Assembly (NCBI GenBank): GCA_002371615.1
Contig: DFGA01000030.1
Span: 1-59,510 of the forward strand
Direction of reading: 5' to 3'
Length of the DNA stretch: 59,510 nt
From: Lachnospiraceae bacterium UBA3762
GTDB taxonomy: Bacteria; Bacillota; Clostridia; Lachnospirales; Lachnospiraceae
The notes below the pieces were generated by a model. The model did no database searches and was not told the origin of the DNA. It was given only the letters and a program-made list of their open reading frames with translations. How positions within the stretch are numbered: position 1 is the first letter of the stretch; the number at the start of each line of letters is the position of its first letter. Shown piece after piece: positions 34,981 to 45,192 of this stretch. The translations under genes were made by a program, and so were the position numbers.

Positions 34981-36282
34981 ATGTTAATGGTTGATATAAT
35001 CCGGAAAAAAAGAGACGGAGGAACGCTTACAAAACAGGAAATTGATTTCTTTATAAACGGGTATGTCAAAGGACAGATACCTGATTATCAGGTTTCTGCC
35101 CTTATGATGGCTATCTTCTATCAGGGTATGAATGATGAGGAGACAGGCGATCTCACTCTTGCGATGCTTAATTCGGGTGAAAAACTTGATCTTTCATCAA
35201 TAGCCGGATTTAAGGTCGACAAACATTCGACCGGCGGAGTAGGAGATAAGACTTCTCTCGTACTGACGCCTATGGTTGCCGCATGCGGTGTTCCCGTAGC
35301 CAAAATGAGCGGAAGAGGCCTTGGACATACGGGAGGTACGATCGATAAACTTGAAAGCTTTCCGGGGTTTTCGACGGCAATAACGAATGAGCAGTTCATC
35401 AATAATGTTAATACTGTCGGAATATCAATCATGGGTCAGACAAAGGATCTTGCCCCTGCTGATAAGCTTTTGTACGCTCTTCGTGATGTAACTGCAACAG
35501 TTGATAATATGTCGCTGATAGCCAGTTCCATTATGAGTAAAAAACTTGCTGCCGGAGCAGACGGAATAGTTCTTGATGTCAAGTCGGGCAGCGGAGCTTT
35601 TATGAAAAATGATGAAGATGCTTTTGAACTGGCAAAGAAAATGGTTGCTATCGGCAAGCACTCCGGCGTAAGAACAATGGCTGTCATTTCGGATATGGAC
35701 CAGCCGCTCGGAAGGGCTGTCGGAAATGCAATAGAGGTCAGGGAGGCAATAGATACGCTTCGCGGCAAGGGACCCGACGATCTTAAAGAACTTTGCCTTA
35801 CTCTCGGTAGCTATATGGTTTCATTTGCGAAGGACACTTCGCCGCAGGAAGCAAGAGAGATGCTTACGGATGCCTTGGAAAGCGGCAGGGCTCTTGATAA
35901 ATTTGCTGATTTTATTGCTGCACAGGGCGGAAAACATGAAGATGTTTACGATACGGACAACCTGCCGAAAGCATCAAAGAGCGTTGAATTTACAGCCCCT
36001 GTGGACGGCTATGTATCATCGATAATGAGTGAAGATATAGGTACTGCATCACTCCTTTTAGGTGGCGGTAGAAGAAGCAAGGAAGATGTTATTGATCTTT
36101 CCGTCGGAATATATCTTAACAAAAAAGTCGGCGAAGAATGCAGAAAGGGTGAATGCATCGCAACTTTGTACGGAAACGATGATGCCAAGATCTCCGAAGG
36201 ATATGAAAGGCTGAAGAAGGCTTATGGTTTTTCCGATACACCGGTGTCTCCTTCAAAGCTCATTAAAGGTATTGTTGACTGA
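34981..36282 (+). CDS. Pyrimidine-nucleoside (thymidine) phosphorylase
   Basis: A 433-residue enzyme that splits pyrimidine nucleosides with phosphate for salvage and carbon. Family signs: the phosphate site KHSTGGVGDKTSLVL, the pyrimidine-site GRGLGHTGGTIDKLESFPGF, and DVKSGSGAFMKN. The length fits the Gram-positive Pdp type as well as DeoA, so no symbol is chosen. ATG 34981 lies ten bases after GAGG. It ends overlapping phoH by one base. Confidence 0.95.
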   Translation: MLMVDIIRKKRDGGTLTKQEIDFFINGYVKGQIPDYQVSALMMAIFYQGMNDEETGDLTLAMLNSGEKLDLSSIAGFKVDKHSTGGVGDKTSLVLTPMVAACGVPVAKMSGRGLGHTGGTIDKLESFPGFSTAITNEQFINNVNTVGISIMGQTKDLAPADKLLYALRDVTATVDNMSLIASSIMSKKLAAGADGIVLDVKSGSGAFMKNDEDAFELAKKMVAIGKHSGVRTMAVISDMDQPLGRAVGNAIEVREAIDTLRGKGPDDLKELCLTLGSYMVSFAKDTSPQEAREMLTDALESGRALDKFADFIAAQGGKHEDVYDTDNLPKASKSVEFTAPVDGYVSSIMSEDIGTASLLLGGGRRSKEDVIDLSVGIYLNKKVGEECRKGECIATLYGNDDAKISEGYERLKKAYGFSDTPVSPSKLIKGIVD

Positions 36283-37247
36283 TGGAAGGACTTCGGATAG
36301 ACGAACAGGATCTTCGCAATATATTCGGACCATTTGATTCTCATATTAAAATCATTGAAAATGCTTTCGGAACAACGGTCGTAGAGCGTGACGGGGAGAT
36401 AAAGATACTCGGAGAGCTTTCTGATGCGCAAAGAACGGGCGAAGTAATCGAAGAACTGTATGAACTCTCAAAAAGGGGAAGCGCGATCACGGAACAACAG
36501 GTAAGGTATTCGGTGGAAATGCACGAGGAAAACATTAAAGATTCTCTTATTGCGGCTGATGAGTCCCTTATCTGCCATACAATAAGCGGCAAACCGGTCA
36601 AGCCGAAAACACTTGGTCAGAAGGCATATGTTGATGCGATCAAAAACAATATGATCGTTTTCGGTCTCGGTCCGGCAGGAACAGGTAAAACATATCTTGC
36701 GATGGCAATGGCTATTACCGCTTTCAAAAAAGAGGAGGTGTCAAGGATCATTCTGACACGTCCGGCTATTGAGGCCGGAGAAAAGCTCGGATTCCTTCCC
36801 GGAGACCTTCAGAGTAAGGTCGATCCGTATCTGCGCCCTTTATATGACGCTCTATATCAGATAATGGGTGCTGAAAGCTTTGCGAAAAACATGGAAAAAG
36901 GACTTATTGAGGTTGCACCGCTGGCATACATGCGCGGACGTACACTCGATAACGCATATATTATACTGGATGAAGCCCAGAACACTACTCCGGCTCAGAT
37001 GAAGATGTTCCTGACACGAATAGGATTCGGCAGTAAAGTTGTTATTACCGGTGACAGAACGCAGAAGGATCTTGCGGCGGGAACGGTTTCGGGACTTGAT
37101 GTTGCCATAAGGGTTCTTTCGTCCGTGGAAGATATAGCATTCTGCAATCTGACAAGCCGTGACGTTGTCAGACATCCGCTTGTACAGAAGATTGTTAAAG
37201 CTTATGAAGTCTATGAAGAGAAGAACAGAAAGAAAAAATCAAAATGA
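36282..37247 (+). CDS. phoH: PhoH-like ATPase
   Basis: A 321-residue P-loop ATPase of the PhoH (YlaK/PhoL) family. It has Walker A GLGPAGTGKTYLAMA, Walker B YIILDEAQNTTPAQMKMFLTR, and the sensor ITGDRTQKDL. Members are linked to RNA metabolism and ribosome-related stress, and phoH commonly sits beside ybeY, as here. It overlaps pyrimidine phosphorylase by one base and ybeY by four bases. Confidence 0.94.
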   Translation: MEGLRIDEQDLRNIFGPFDSHIKIIENAFGTTVVERDGEIKILGELSDAQRTGEVIEELYELSKRGSAITEQQVRYSVEMHEENIKDSLIAADESLICHTISGKPVKPKTLGQKAYVDAIKNNMIVFGLGPAGTGKTYLAMAMAITAFKKEEVSRIILTRPAIEAGEKLGFLPGDLQSKVDPYLRPLYDALYQIMGAESFAKNMEKGLIEVAPLAYMRGRTLDNAYIILDEAQNTTPAQMKMFLTRIGFGSKVVITGDRTQKDLAAGTVSGLDVAIRVLSSVEDIAFCNLTSRDVVRHPLVQKIVKAYEVYEEKNRKKKSK

Positions 37248-37759
37248 CATGCCTCTTTGACAGTGAAGTAACAATTGACTGGGATTTTGACTATATGTAT
37301 CTGTATGAGCGTTGTGTTGACGCTTCTCTTTCTGCGGAAAACTGTCCGTATGAAACTTCTGTTTCACTCCTCGTAACCGATGATGAAGGTATACGGCAGA
37401 TCAATAAGGATACGAGATCGATTGACAGCCCGACTGATGTTCTGAGTTTTCCGATGCTTAATTACAAAGAGCCTTCCGACTTTTCGGCGGCAGAAGAAGA
37501 AAGCGATTCGTTCGATCCCGAGTCGGGTGAACTCATTCTCGGAGACATTGTTCTATCCGCTGACCGTATAAGTGATCAGGCGGCAGCTTTCGGGCATGAC
37601 ATTCAGAGGGAATACGCTTTTCTGATCGTTCACAGCATGCTTCACCTGTGCGGGTATGATCATATGGAAGATAAAGACAGAGTATTGATGGAAGAAAGGC
37701 AGAAAATCATTATGGAAAGTCTGTATAATGATTTTCCGAAGCTGGCGGTTAACAGATAA
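37244..37759 (+). CDS. ybeY: rRNA maturation endoribonuclease YbeY
   Basis: A 171-residue metalloprotein for 16S rRNA 3' end maturation and ribosome quality control. The metal site H-x3-H-x5-H is seen in HSMLHLCGYDHMED, and the substrate-side region is SIDSPTDVLSFPMLN. A short acidic insert (about 85-98) is typical of clostridial versions. It is coupled to phoH (four-base overlap) and to the flippase (one base). Confidence 0.96.
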   Translation: MTCLFDSEVTIDWDFDYMYLYERCVDASLSAENCPYETSVSLLVTDDEGIRQINKDTRSIDSPTDVLSFPMLNYKEPSDFSAAEEESDSFDPESGELILGDIVLSADRISDQAAAFGHDIQREYAFLIVHSMLHLCGYDHMEDKDRVLMEERQKIIMESLYNDFPKLAVNR

Positions 37760-39375
37760 TGTCCGAAACCAAACCCCAAAATTCCAATTTCATAGTACAG
37801 GGCGGAATACTTGCAGCTGCAGGAATAATCAGCCGTATTATCGGGTTTATATACAGGATCCCCCTGCAAAATACGATCGGAGACGCCGGAATGGGATACT
37901 ATTCGGCGGCTTTTCAGATTTATTCGATAATGCTTATTATTTCTTCTTACAGCCTTCCTGTTGCGGTTTCCAAACTTGTTGCCGCAAGAGCGGCAAAGGG
38001 ACAATACAGAAATGCAAGAAGGTTTTTCCACGGAGCACTACTGTTTGCAACACTTACAGGCGGAGCAACCTGTCTGATCGTTTTGTTCGGGGCTGATACG
38101 CTTGCAGGAAACATCATGAGCATGCCAAAGTCTGCAATAGCTCTTCGTATGCTTGCCCCCACACTTCTTATAGTAGCACTGATGGGTGTTATCAGGGGAT
38201 ATTTTCAGGGACTCGGGACAATGGTTCCCACCGCGGTCTCACAATTATTGGAACAGATAGTGAATGCGGTCATCTCGGTAGTGGCGGGAGTATATCTGTT
38301 TGAATACGGGACAAAGGTTGCGGCTCTTGTTCGTGATGAGGCATACGGACCGGCCTGGGGAGCTGCGGGCGGAACACTCGGAACGGGTGCCGGGGCGCTG
38401 GCCGGACTTATTGTACTCCTTATCATGTTCATGATCCACAAAAGCCGGATGAAGAGGAACATCAAAAGAGATGCTTTAAGGGGAGTGGATTCTTTCGGAA
38501 AGATTTTTTCCACTATTATCATAACGGTTCTTCCTGTAATACTCAGCACAACAATATACAATATAAGCGATACGCTTGACCAGGGAGTATTCAATTATGT
38601 TATGGATGCCAAAGGGTTCTCTGATATAAAAGCGGAGTACTGGGGTATTTACTCCGGGAAATACAGAGTACTTACGAACGTTCCGATAGCTCTTGCAAAT
38701 GCTCTTTGTTCATCCCTTATGCCATCACTTGCGGCATGCATAGAAAACGGTGAGAGAAAACTTGCGAGACATAAGGTTTCCATCGGCATCAGGTTTGTAA
38801 TGATAATATCCATTCCGTGTGCGGTTGCGCTTGCCATTCTCGGCCGGCCGCTTATATCCGTTATGTTTACGGGAGAAGTGGATATGGCTGCTACACTGCT
38901 GCATATGGGGTCGGCGTCAGTCATATTTTATTCGCTGTCGACATTATCAAACGGGATACTGCAGGGTATAGACAAGATGAGGCTGCCGGTCAGAAATGCT
39001 GCTATTGCGTTGGTCCTGCATATAGGGATACTGTATCTTACAATAAGTGTATTGGATTGGAAACTGTACGGAGTAGTTGTATCGTGTATGGCTTTCGGAC
39101 TTCTTATGTGCATTCTGAACTGGATAAGCATAGCACGTCATCTGCGCTACCGTCAGGAGCTCAGAAGGACATTTGTGATCCCTCTCATTGCTTCGGCCGT
39201 AATGGGCGGAGTGGTTTTTCTGCTTAATTTTATACTGTCAAAATCAACCGGTGAACTGGTTAGTCTCCTTATATCTTCGTTTGTCGGCGTGATCGTTTAC
39301 TTTGTGACCCTGATCCTGTTAAAGGGTGTCAGACAGAGCGAGATAAGAAGTTTGTTCGAAAGGCGGAACAGATGA
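37759..39375 (+). CDS. SpoVB/MurJ-like polysaccharide flippase
   Basis: A 538-residue membrane protein of the MOP (MATE/PST/MurJ) superfamily with 13-14 hydrophobic helices. It begins FIVQGGILAAAGIISRIIGFIYRIPL, the usual start of the SpoVB/YtgP group, which move lipid-linked wall or polysaccharide precursors across the membrane. Whether it handles lipid II or a spore or capsule precursor is unclear. It is coupled at both ends (one base with ybeY, four with the next gene). Confidence 0.9.
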   Translation: MSETKPQNSNFIVQGGILAAAGIISRIIGFIYRIPLQNTIGDAGMGYYSAAFQIYSIMLIISSYSLPVAVSKLVAARAAKGQYRNARRFFHGALLFATLTGGATCLIVLFGADTLAGNIMSMPKSAIALRMLAPTLLIVALMGVIRGYFQGLGTMVPTAVSQLLEQIVNAVISVVAGVYLFEYGTKVAALVRDEAYGPAWGAAGGTLGTGAGALAGLIVLLIMFMIHKSRMKRNIKRDALRGVDSFGKIFSTIIITVLPVILSTTIYNISDTLDQGVFNYVMDAKGFSDIKAEYWGIYSGKYRVLTNVPIALANALCSSLMPSLAACIENGERKLARHKVSIGIRFVMIISIPCAVALAILGRPLISVMFTGEVDMAATLLHMGSASVIFYSLSTLSNGILQGIDKMRLPVRNAAIALVLHIGILYLTISVLDWKLYGVVVSCMAFGLLMCILNWISIARHLRYRQELRRTFVIPLIASAVMGGVVFLLNFILSKSTGELVSLLISSFVGVIVYFVTLILLKGVRQSEIRSLFERRNR

Positions 39376-40634
39376 ATATAGCGGTTATAGGAGGGGGCGC
39401 ATCCGGAATGGTAAGCGCCGTTATACTTGCCCAAGGAGGCTGTGAGGTATCCGTATTTGAACATATGCCGAGAATCGGCAAAAAACTTCTTGTGACAGGA
39501 AGCGGAAAGTGCAATATATCAAACACTGACATGGATCTGTCGCATTTTCACGGTACAAGCAAAACAGTTATAAAATCGGTACTTGAATACGGTTCCCCGG
39601 ATAAAACAAGAGCCTTTTTTGAAAAACTGGGGCTTTTCTATAAAGACAGAAACGGTTTCCTGTATCCGTACTGCGAGCAGGCATCGGCGGTTGTCGATAT
39701 ACTGAGATTTGCCATCAGGGATTTGGGGATAGATGTTTATACGGATACTGATATCAGACGTATCATTAAATGTGACCGGTCATACGGGCCGGAGCATGAG
39801 GACCGTTTTCTGATCGAAACAGCAGACGGTAAATTCTTGTTTGACAAGGTCGTACTGTGCTGCGGATCAAAGGCGGCAAGGAATACAGGCTCGGATGGGA
39901 GCGGATATAAACTGGCCGGATCTTTCGGACATTCGATCATAAAACCACTTCCTGCTCTGACAAGCCTTATATGCGAGGAGACTTTCTATCCTTCTATTGC
40001 AGGTATCAGAACTAAAGCATGCGTCAGGGTTTATGCCGGACGTGGTAAAACGGGCGATTTTGAATTACTTGCACAGGACGAGGGAGAATTACAGATAACC
40101 AAAACCGGTATATCGGGAATTGTTGTTTTCAATCTGAGTTTTTGCGCAATACGTGCACTTGATGAAGGCCGCGTTGTTAAAGCTTCCATTGATTTTCTGC
40201 CGGAAATATCAGATGATGGGATAAATGGCTATATTCGTAGCAGGATAGGTTCGCAGCCGGACAGGACAGCCGAAGAGATGTTTATAGGTCTGTTTGCAAA
40301 GCCGCTTGGAATCTGTATATGTAAAAGATGCGGGATCGACCTTGGAATTAAGTGCTCTGAACTGGATGAAACGGATATTGCAAGGCTTTGTGAATGTATC
40401 AAGCGCTTTGATACGGTTATAACCGGTTACGGAGGTTTTGACCAGGCTCAGGTTGCCCAGGGTGGAGTCAGTCTTGATGAAGTCACAGAGTATCTTGAAA
40501 GTACTCTTGTTAACGGTCTTTATTTTGCCGGAGAGATACTTGATGTTAACGGCGACTGCGGCGGATATAATCTACAGTGGGCTGCCAGCAGTGCGATGTG
40601 TGTGGCAGAACACATTATAGGGGTATACAATTGA
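39372..40634 (+). CDS. HI0933/BaiN-like FAD-dependent oxidoreductase
   Basis: A 420-residue flavoprotein of the HI0933 (YhiN, BaiN) family. It starts with the dinucleotide fold IAVIGGGASGMVSAVILA, then GKKLLVTGSGKCNISN, DRNGFLYPYCEQASAVVDIL, and the closing GGVSLDEVTEYLESTLVNGLYFAGEILD with GGYNLQWAASSA. The substrate is not known for most members; the bile-acid enzyme BaiN is one example. It overlaps the flippase by four bases. Confidence 0.9.
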   Translation: MNIAVIGGGASGMVSAVILAQGGCEVSVFEHMPRIGKKLLVTGSGKCNISNTDMDLSHFHGTSKTVIKSVLEYGSPDKTRAFFEKLGLFYKDRNGFLYPYCEQASAVVDILRFAIRDLGIDVYTDTDIRRIIKCDRSYGPEHEDRFLIETADGKFLFDKVVLCCGSKAARNTGSDGSGYKLAGSFGHSIIKPLPALTSLICEETFYPSIAGIRTKACVRVYAGRGKTGDFELLAQDEGELQITKTGISGIVVFNLSFCAIRALDEGRVVKASIDFLPEISDDGINGYIRSRIGSQPDRTAEEMFIGLFAKPLGICICKRCGIDLGIKCSELDETDIARLCECIKRFDTVITGYGGFDQAQVAQGGVSLDEVTEYLESTLVNGLYFAGEILDVNGDCGGYNLQWAASSAMCVAEHIIGVYN

Positions 40635-42316
40635 TAAGGATTCGGGATATTAAGCTTCCCGTAACATGCGGGATGGGTGATTTAATTGAAGAAACAGCAA
40701 AGATACTCTGCCTGGATAAGATATATCCGGGCAATTCTTATCCCGGATTTTCTCTTAAATTATTAAGAAAGAGCACGGACGCAAGAAGAAAACCGGATAT
40801 ATACTTTGTATATACAGTACTTGTACTTATTTCCGACGAAGACGAAAAAAAGATAGCCGGTTATCTGAGGCATAACCGGACTAATCCGAAGGTTAAACGT
40901 AATCTGGACAGGATTTTGACGGATCCTGTTGTTACTTATACTCTTCCCGAATGCGGTGAAGAGTCACTTACTTTAAGACCGGTAGTGGTAGGAGCCGGAC
41001 CGGCGGGACTATTCTGTTCGCTGGCACTTGCAATGAGGGGTTTTAACCCGATACTCGTTGAACGTGGAGAAGATGTTGACTCAAGGAGCAGGACAGTTGA
41101 TGCTGTTTGGAATGGGGAGAGTGTACCATACGATTCCAATGTATCGTTTGGTGAAGGAGGTGCGGGTACTTTTTCCGACGGCAAGCTTACCACAATGACA
41201 AAAGATACAAATGGAAGAAATACTTTTGTTTTGCAAACATTTGCAAGATACGGCGCTCCTGAAGAGATAACCTATGAAGCAAAGCCGCATATCGGTACCG
41301 ATATCCTTAAAAGTGTTGTTAAGAATATACGCGAGAAAATAATCAGGCTCGGAGGCGAAGTCTGTTTTAATACAAGGCTTGCGGACATAGATACTGACGG
41401 AGACAGATTATCTTCCGTTACGTTAATTGATGTTACAAATGAAAATGTTAAAAAAATAAATACAAATGTTTGTATTCTCTGTACGGGACACAGTGCAAGG
41501 GATACATTTGAAATGCTGTACTCCAAAAATATCAGGATGAGTCAGAAAAACTTTGCAGTCGGATTTCGTGTGATACATCCGCAAACTGACGTAAACTTCT
41601 GGCAATACGGAATCTGCGAAACAGAAAATACACCGCTTGCGCCTGCCGATTATAAAGTGGCCAATGAAACCGCTAAAGGCAGAAGAGTCTACAGCTTTTG
41701 TATGTGCCCCGGCGGATATGTTGTCAATGCCTCCAGCGAAAACAACGGTATTTGCGTTAACGGAATGAGCGAATACAAACGTGATGGCAAATATGCTAAC
41801 TCCGCTATAATAGCGGCAGTAACACCGGATGATTTTGCCCAGAATGAGGTACCTTCCGATCATCCGCTTGCGGGAATGTATTACCAGCGTAATATTGAAG
41901 GCAAAGCTTATGAGCGCGGAAAGGGTAATATTCCCATCCAGAGCTTCGGAGATTATGAAAAAGGAATTGGAAGCAGTGATATAAAAGTTCCGGATGATGC
42001 CGTAAAAGGCAGAGTTTTTGCGGCGGATCTTCGCGGTATCTACTCCGAAGACATTGACGAAGCAATAATTGAATCAATGCATAAATTTGGTTATACTAGG
42101 AAAGGCTTTGATGACCGTAATGTATTAATGCTCGGCGTCGAATCAAGAACATCGTCACCTGTCCGTATCGAGCGGGACGAAAACCTCGAGTCAAACATAA
42201 AGGGGCTGTACCCTTGCGGAGAGGGGGCCGGATATGCGGGCGGTATTGTAAGTGCCGCAGCAGACGGGCTTAAATGTGCGGAACAGATTATCTTAAGATA
42301 CAGATCCGGAGAATGA
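40631..42316 (+). CDS. COG2509-type FAD-dependent oxidoreductase
   Basis: A 561-residue protein of the uncharacterised FAD dehydrogenase group COG2509. An N-terminal domain of about 100 residues is followed by the FAD site VVVGAGPAGLFCSLALAMRG, then FGEGGAGTFSDGKLTT, the CPGGYVVNASSE stretch and the closing LYPCGEGAGYAGGIVSAAADG. I place the start at TTG 40631, overlapping the upstream TGA by four bases, with AGGGG seven bases before; an open frame back to 40577 is unlikely. Function unknown. Two flavoproteins in tandem may act together. Confidence 0.88.
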   Translation: MIRIRDIKLPVTCGMGDLIEETAKILCLDKIYPGNSYPGFSLKLLRKSTDARRKPDIYFVYTVLVLISDEDEKKIAGYLRHNRTNPKVKRNLDRILTDPVVTYTLPECGEESLTLRPVVVGAGPAGLFCSLALAMRGFNPILVERGEDVDSRSRTVDAVWNGESVPYDSNVSFGEGGAGTFSDGKLTTMTKDTNGRNTFVLQTFARYGAPEEITYEAKPHIGTDILKSVVKNIREKIIRLGGEVCFNTRLADIDTDGDRLSSVTLIDVTNENVKKINTNVCILCTGHSARDTFEMLYSKNIRMSQKNFAVGFRVIHPQTDVNFWQYGICETENTPLAPADYKVANETAKGRRVYSFCMCPGGYVVNASSENNGICVNGMSEYKRDGKYANSAIIAAVTPDDFAQNEVPSDHPLAGMYYQRNIEGKAYERGKGNIPIQSFGDYEKGIGSSDIKVPDDAVKGRVFAADLRGIYSEDIDEAIIESMHKFGYTRKGFDDRNVLMLGVESRTSSPVRIERDENLESNIKGLYPCGEGAGYAGGIVSAAADGLKCAEQIILRYRSGE

Positions 42317-42318
42317 AA

Positions 42319-43209
42319 ATGGCTGATAAAATGACAAATCGGGAAATGACAATACGTGAAGGGATAAAAGACAGAAAGCGTATTGTTGTCAAAATAGGAT
42401 CATCATCACTGCATCATATGAAGACCGGCGAGCTGAATCTGACTAAAATGGAGAGGCTTGTCAGAGAATTATGCGAGCTTAAGAATCAGGGAAGAGACGT
42501 TATACTTGTATCATCAGGCGCAATTGCAGTCGGAAGAAAGACGGTAAATCTTAATCCGAAGGATTCGGATATCCCATTAAAGCAGGCATGTGCCGCCATC
42601 GGACAGGCAAGACTGATGATGATCTACGAGAGACTGTTTGCGGAATATAACCATATTACCGCGCAGATCCTTATGACAATGCATACAATGACTGAAAGTT
42701 CGAGCCGTAGAAATGCCCAGAATACTTTCTCAAAGCTTCTCGAACTAGGAGTGATCCCTGTTGTTAACGAAAACGATACGGTCGCGACTCACGAAGTTGA
42801 AGATACATTCGGCGATAATGATTTTCTCGCTTCCGTAGTAGCTGCGCTTACAGGTGCCGATCTTCTGATACTTTTATCGGATATTGACGGTATGTATACA
42901 GATGATCCCCATTCCAACAAAGATGCCAAACTGATACATCTTATAGAGAAAATAGACGGTAAATACGAGGAGTTTGCAAAACCGACTACAGGAACAAATA
43001 TCGGGACCGGCGGAATGAATGCCAAGATCCATGCGGCAAAGGTTGCAACAGCAAGCGGGGCCGATATGATAATAGCAAACGGGAAGGATGTATCGGTGAT
43101 CCACAAGATCATGGAAGGCAGAAATTACGGAACGCTGTTTGCGGCTGATCCTGACAATGATTTTCATATATCGGATTATGTAAATGCCCGTATAGAGGGC
43201 AGATTCTGA
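42319..43209 (+). CDS. proB: Glutamate 5-kinase
   Basis: A 296-residue amino-acid kinase that phosphorylates glutamate in proline synthesis. Marks: IVVKIGSSSL, DVILVSSGAIAVGR, VIPVVNENDTVA, FGDNDFLASVVAALTGADLLILLSDIDGMYTDDP and GTGGMNAKIHAAKVA. It lacks the C-terminal PUA domain, as in many short ProBs. I prefer ATG 42319, seven bases after GGAG; ATG 42313 overlaps the upstream stop but sits too close to the ribosome site. proA is not adjacent. Confidence 0.95.
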   Translation: MADKMTNREMTIREGIKDRKRIVVKIGSSSLHHMKTGELNLTKMERLVRELCELKNQGRDVILVSSGAIAVGRKTVNLNPKDSDIPLKQACAAIGQARLMMIYERLFAEYNHITAQILMTMHTMTESSSRRNAQNTFSKLLELGVIPVVNENDTVATHEVEDTFGDNDFLASVVAALTGADLLILLSDIDGMYTDDPHSNKDAKLIHLIEKIDGKYEEFAKPTTGTNIGTGGMNAKIHAAKVATASGADMIIANGKDVSVIHKIMEGRNYGTLFAADPDNDFHISDYVNARIEGRF

Positions 43210-43772
43210 TGGAAAAATCATATGCCAGAAGCAGGATATTAAAGCTTCGGGGCGAAATGTCCAGCGAAGAGTGTGTGTCCTTATCGTATACTATCTGCCG
43301 GAAGTTTCTGGACAGCCCCGAATACAAAAATGCATCGTCAATACTGCTATATAAAGCATACAATAATGAAGTTGATACCGAACTGATATTTGACAGGGCG
43401 TTACATGACGGTAAAACGGTTGCATATCCCAGGTCATGCATCATAGACGGAGAGCCCGAGCTTAGCTTTTATACAGTAAGTGACAGACAATGCTTTGTAT
43501 CGGGATATAAAGGGATCATGGAGCCTGACGATGAGTGTGAGAGTTTTGAAGGCCTGGCTGATATATGCATAACTCCAGGCGTAGCGTTTGACAGGAATTG
43601 CCACCGGGTAGGTTACGGAAAGGCTTTTTATGACAGATATCTGAGAGTGCATGATATCAAAACCGTTATAGCACTTGCGTATGATATACAGATCGTGGAT
43701 ATGATAGAGGTTTCGGATAAGGATATATCGCCTGATATGGTGATAACCGAAACATCGGTGTATAAGAGATGA
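43209..43772 (+). CDS. 5-formyltetrahydrofolate cyclo-ligase
   Basis: A 187-residue enzyme that converts 5-formyl-THF to methenyl-THF with ATP. It has RILKLRGEMSSEE at the start, and the active-site ITPGVAFDRNCHRVGYGKAFYDRYL. It feeds the same pool as fhs and folD in this window. It is coupled to proB by one base and to miaB by four. Confidence 0.93.
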   Translation: MEKSYARSRILKLRGEMSSEECVSLSYTICRKFLDSPEYKNASSILLYKAYNNEVDTELIFDRALHDGKTVAYPRSCIIDGEPELSFYTVSDRQCFVSGYKGIMEPDDECESFEGLADICITPGVAFDRNCHRVGYGKAFYDRYLRVHDIKTVIALAYDIQIVDMIEVSDKDISPDMVITETSVYKR

Positions 43773-45190
43773 CGGATAACTACAAAGAGATAACAGAACA
43801 GGATGATTATATAGAACAGGCAGGCAGGATCGTCAGAGATCGTTCAATAGAGGCCGGAAGGGATATGACATATCATGTCACCACATTCGGCTGTCAGATG
43901 AATGCCAGGGATTCGGAAAAACTGACAGGTATTCTTGAGGCATGCGGATATGTTTATGAGGAAGAAGAAAGCCTTGCGGATTTTGTTATATACAATACAT
44001 GCACAATAAGGGATAATGCAGATCAAAAGCTGTACGGGCATTTGGGAAGCCTTGTTAATATTAAAAAAAGACGCTCTGACATGATTATAGCGGTATGCGG
44101 CTGCTTACCGCAGGAGAAGAGCGCTTTTGAAAAGATCAAAAACAGTTATTCGTTTGTTGATCTTATATTCGGAACCCACAATCTGTTTGACTTTCCCAGA
44201 CTTCTTGTTAAAGTATTAACAAGGGAAAATACAAAAGGAAAAGGTCATCTGGTATCGGAAATATGGGATGGTACCGACCGTATAGTTGAAGATATACCGG
44301 TTAAGCGTAATTACAGTTTCAAATCAGGTGTTAATATAATGTTTGGCTGTAATAATTTCTGCAGTTACTGTATAGTTCCATATGTACGCGGTCGTGAGAG
44401 AAGCAGGGAAAGCGCGGATATTATCAGTGAGATCAGATCACTTGCCGCGGACGGTGTTGTAGAAGTGATGCTTCTGGGGCAGAATGTCAATTCATACGGT
44501 AAGGGGCTTGATGAGAATATATCATTTGCACAGCTTCTTAAGCAGGTCGAAAAGATTGAAGGGATCAAGCGGATAAGGTTTATGACAAGCCATCCCAAGG
44601 ATCTTTCGGATGAGCTGATCGATGTTATGGCTTCATCGGAGAAGATATGCAAACATATTCATCTGCCTCTGCAGTCGGGCTCAACAAAGCTACTGCGTTC
44701 CATGAACAGACAGTATACGAAAGAACAGTATATTGAGCTGGCCCTCAAGATAAGGGAAAAGATAACGGATATTGCAATTACGACTGACCTTATTATAGGA
44801 TATCCGGGAGAAAGTGAAGACGATATCGAAGATACACTTGATGTTATAGAAAAGGTTAGATTTGACGGGGCGTTTACATTCATATATTCTAAACGTAGCG
44901 GTACACCCGCTGCATCAATGCCTGACCAGATCCCGGAAGAGGTCGCTAAGAAACGATTTGCAAGAGTACTTGATAAGGTTCAGCAGATGAGCTGTGAAAT
45001 GGCGGCAAAGAATGAAGGCCGGGTATTGGATGTTCTTGTCGAAGATATAAACAGGCAGGATCCCGGTCTTGTTACGGGGAGACTGTCAAACAATCTTACA
45101 GTGCATTTTCCGGGAGATCCTTCCCTTATAGGCAGGATAGTTCCGGTTAAACTTACAGAATGCAAAGGATTTTATTACATAGGAGAATGA
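43769..45190 (+). CDS. miaB: tRNA-2-methylthio-N6-dimethylallyladenosine synthase
   Basis: A 473-residue radical-SAM methylthiotransferase acting on A37 of tRNAs. Order of domains: UPF0004 N-terminus with FGCQMNARDSE and CGCLPQEK cysteines, the radical-SAM site FGCNNFCSYCIVPYVRGRE (CxxxCxxC), and a C-terminal TRAM domain. The middle ATTDLIIGYPGESEDD-like region is conserved. It overlaps the cyclo-ligase by four bases and abuts leuS. Confidence 0.97.
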   Translation: MTDNYKEITEQDDYIEQAGRIVRDRSIEAGRDMTYHVTTFGCQMNARDSEKLTGILEACGYVYEEEESLADFVIYNTCTIRDNADQKLYGHLGSLVNIKKRRSDMIIAVCGCLPQEKSAFEKIKNSYSFVDLIFGTHNLFDFPRLLVKVLTRENTKGKGHLVSEIWDGTDRIVEDIPVKRNYSFKSGVNIMFGCNNFCSYCIVPYVRGRERSRESADIISEIRSLAADGVVEVMLLGQNVNSYGKGLDENISFAQLLKQVEKIEGIKRIRFMTSHPKDLSDELIDVMASSEKICKHIHLPLQSGSTKLLRSMNRQYTKEQYIELALKIREKITDIAITTDLIIGYPGESEDDIEDTLDVIEKVRFDGAFTFIYSKRSGTPAASMPDQIPEEVAKKRFARVLDKVQQMSCEMAAKNEGRVLDVLVEDINRQDPGLVTGRLSNNLTVHFPGDPSLIGRIVPVKLTECKGFYYIGE

Positions 45191-45192
45191 TT

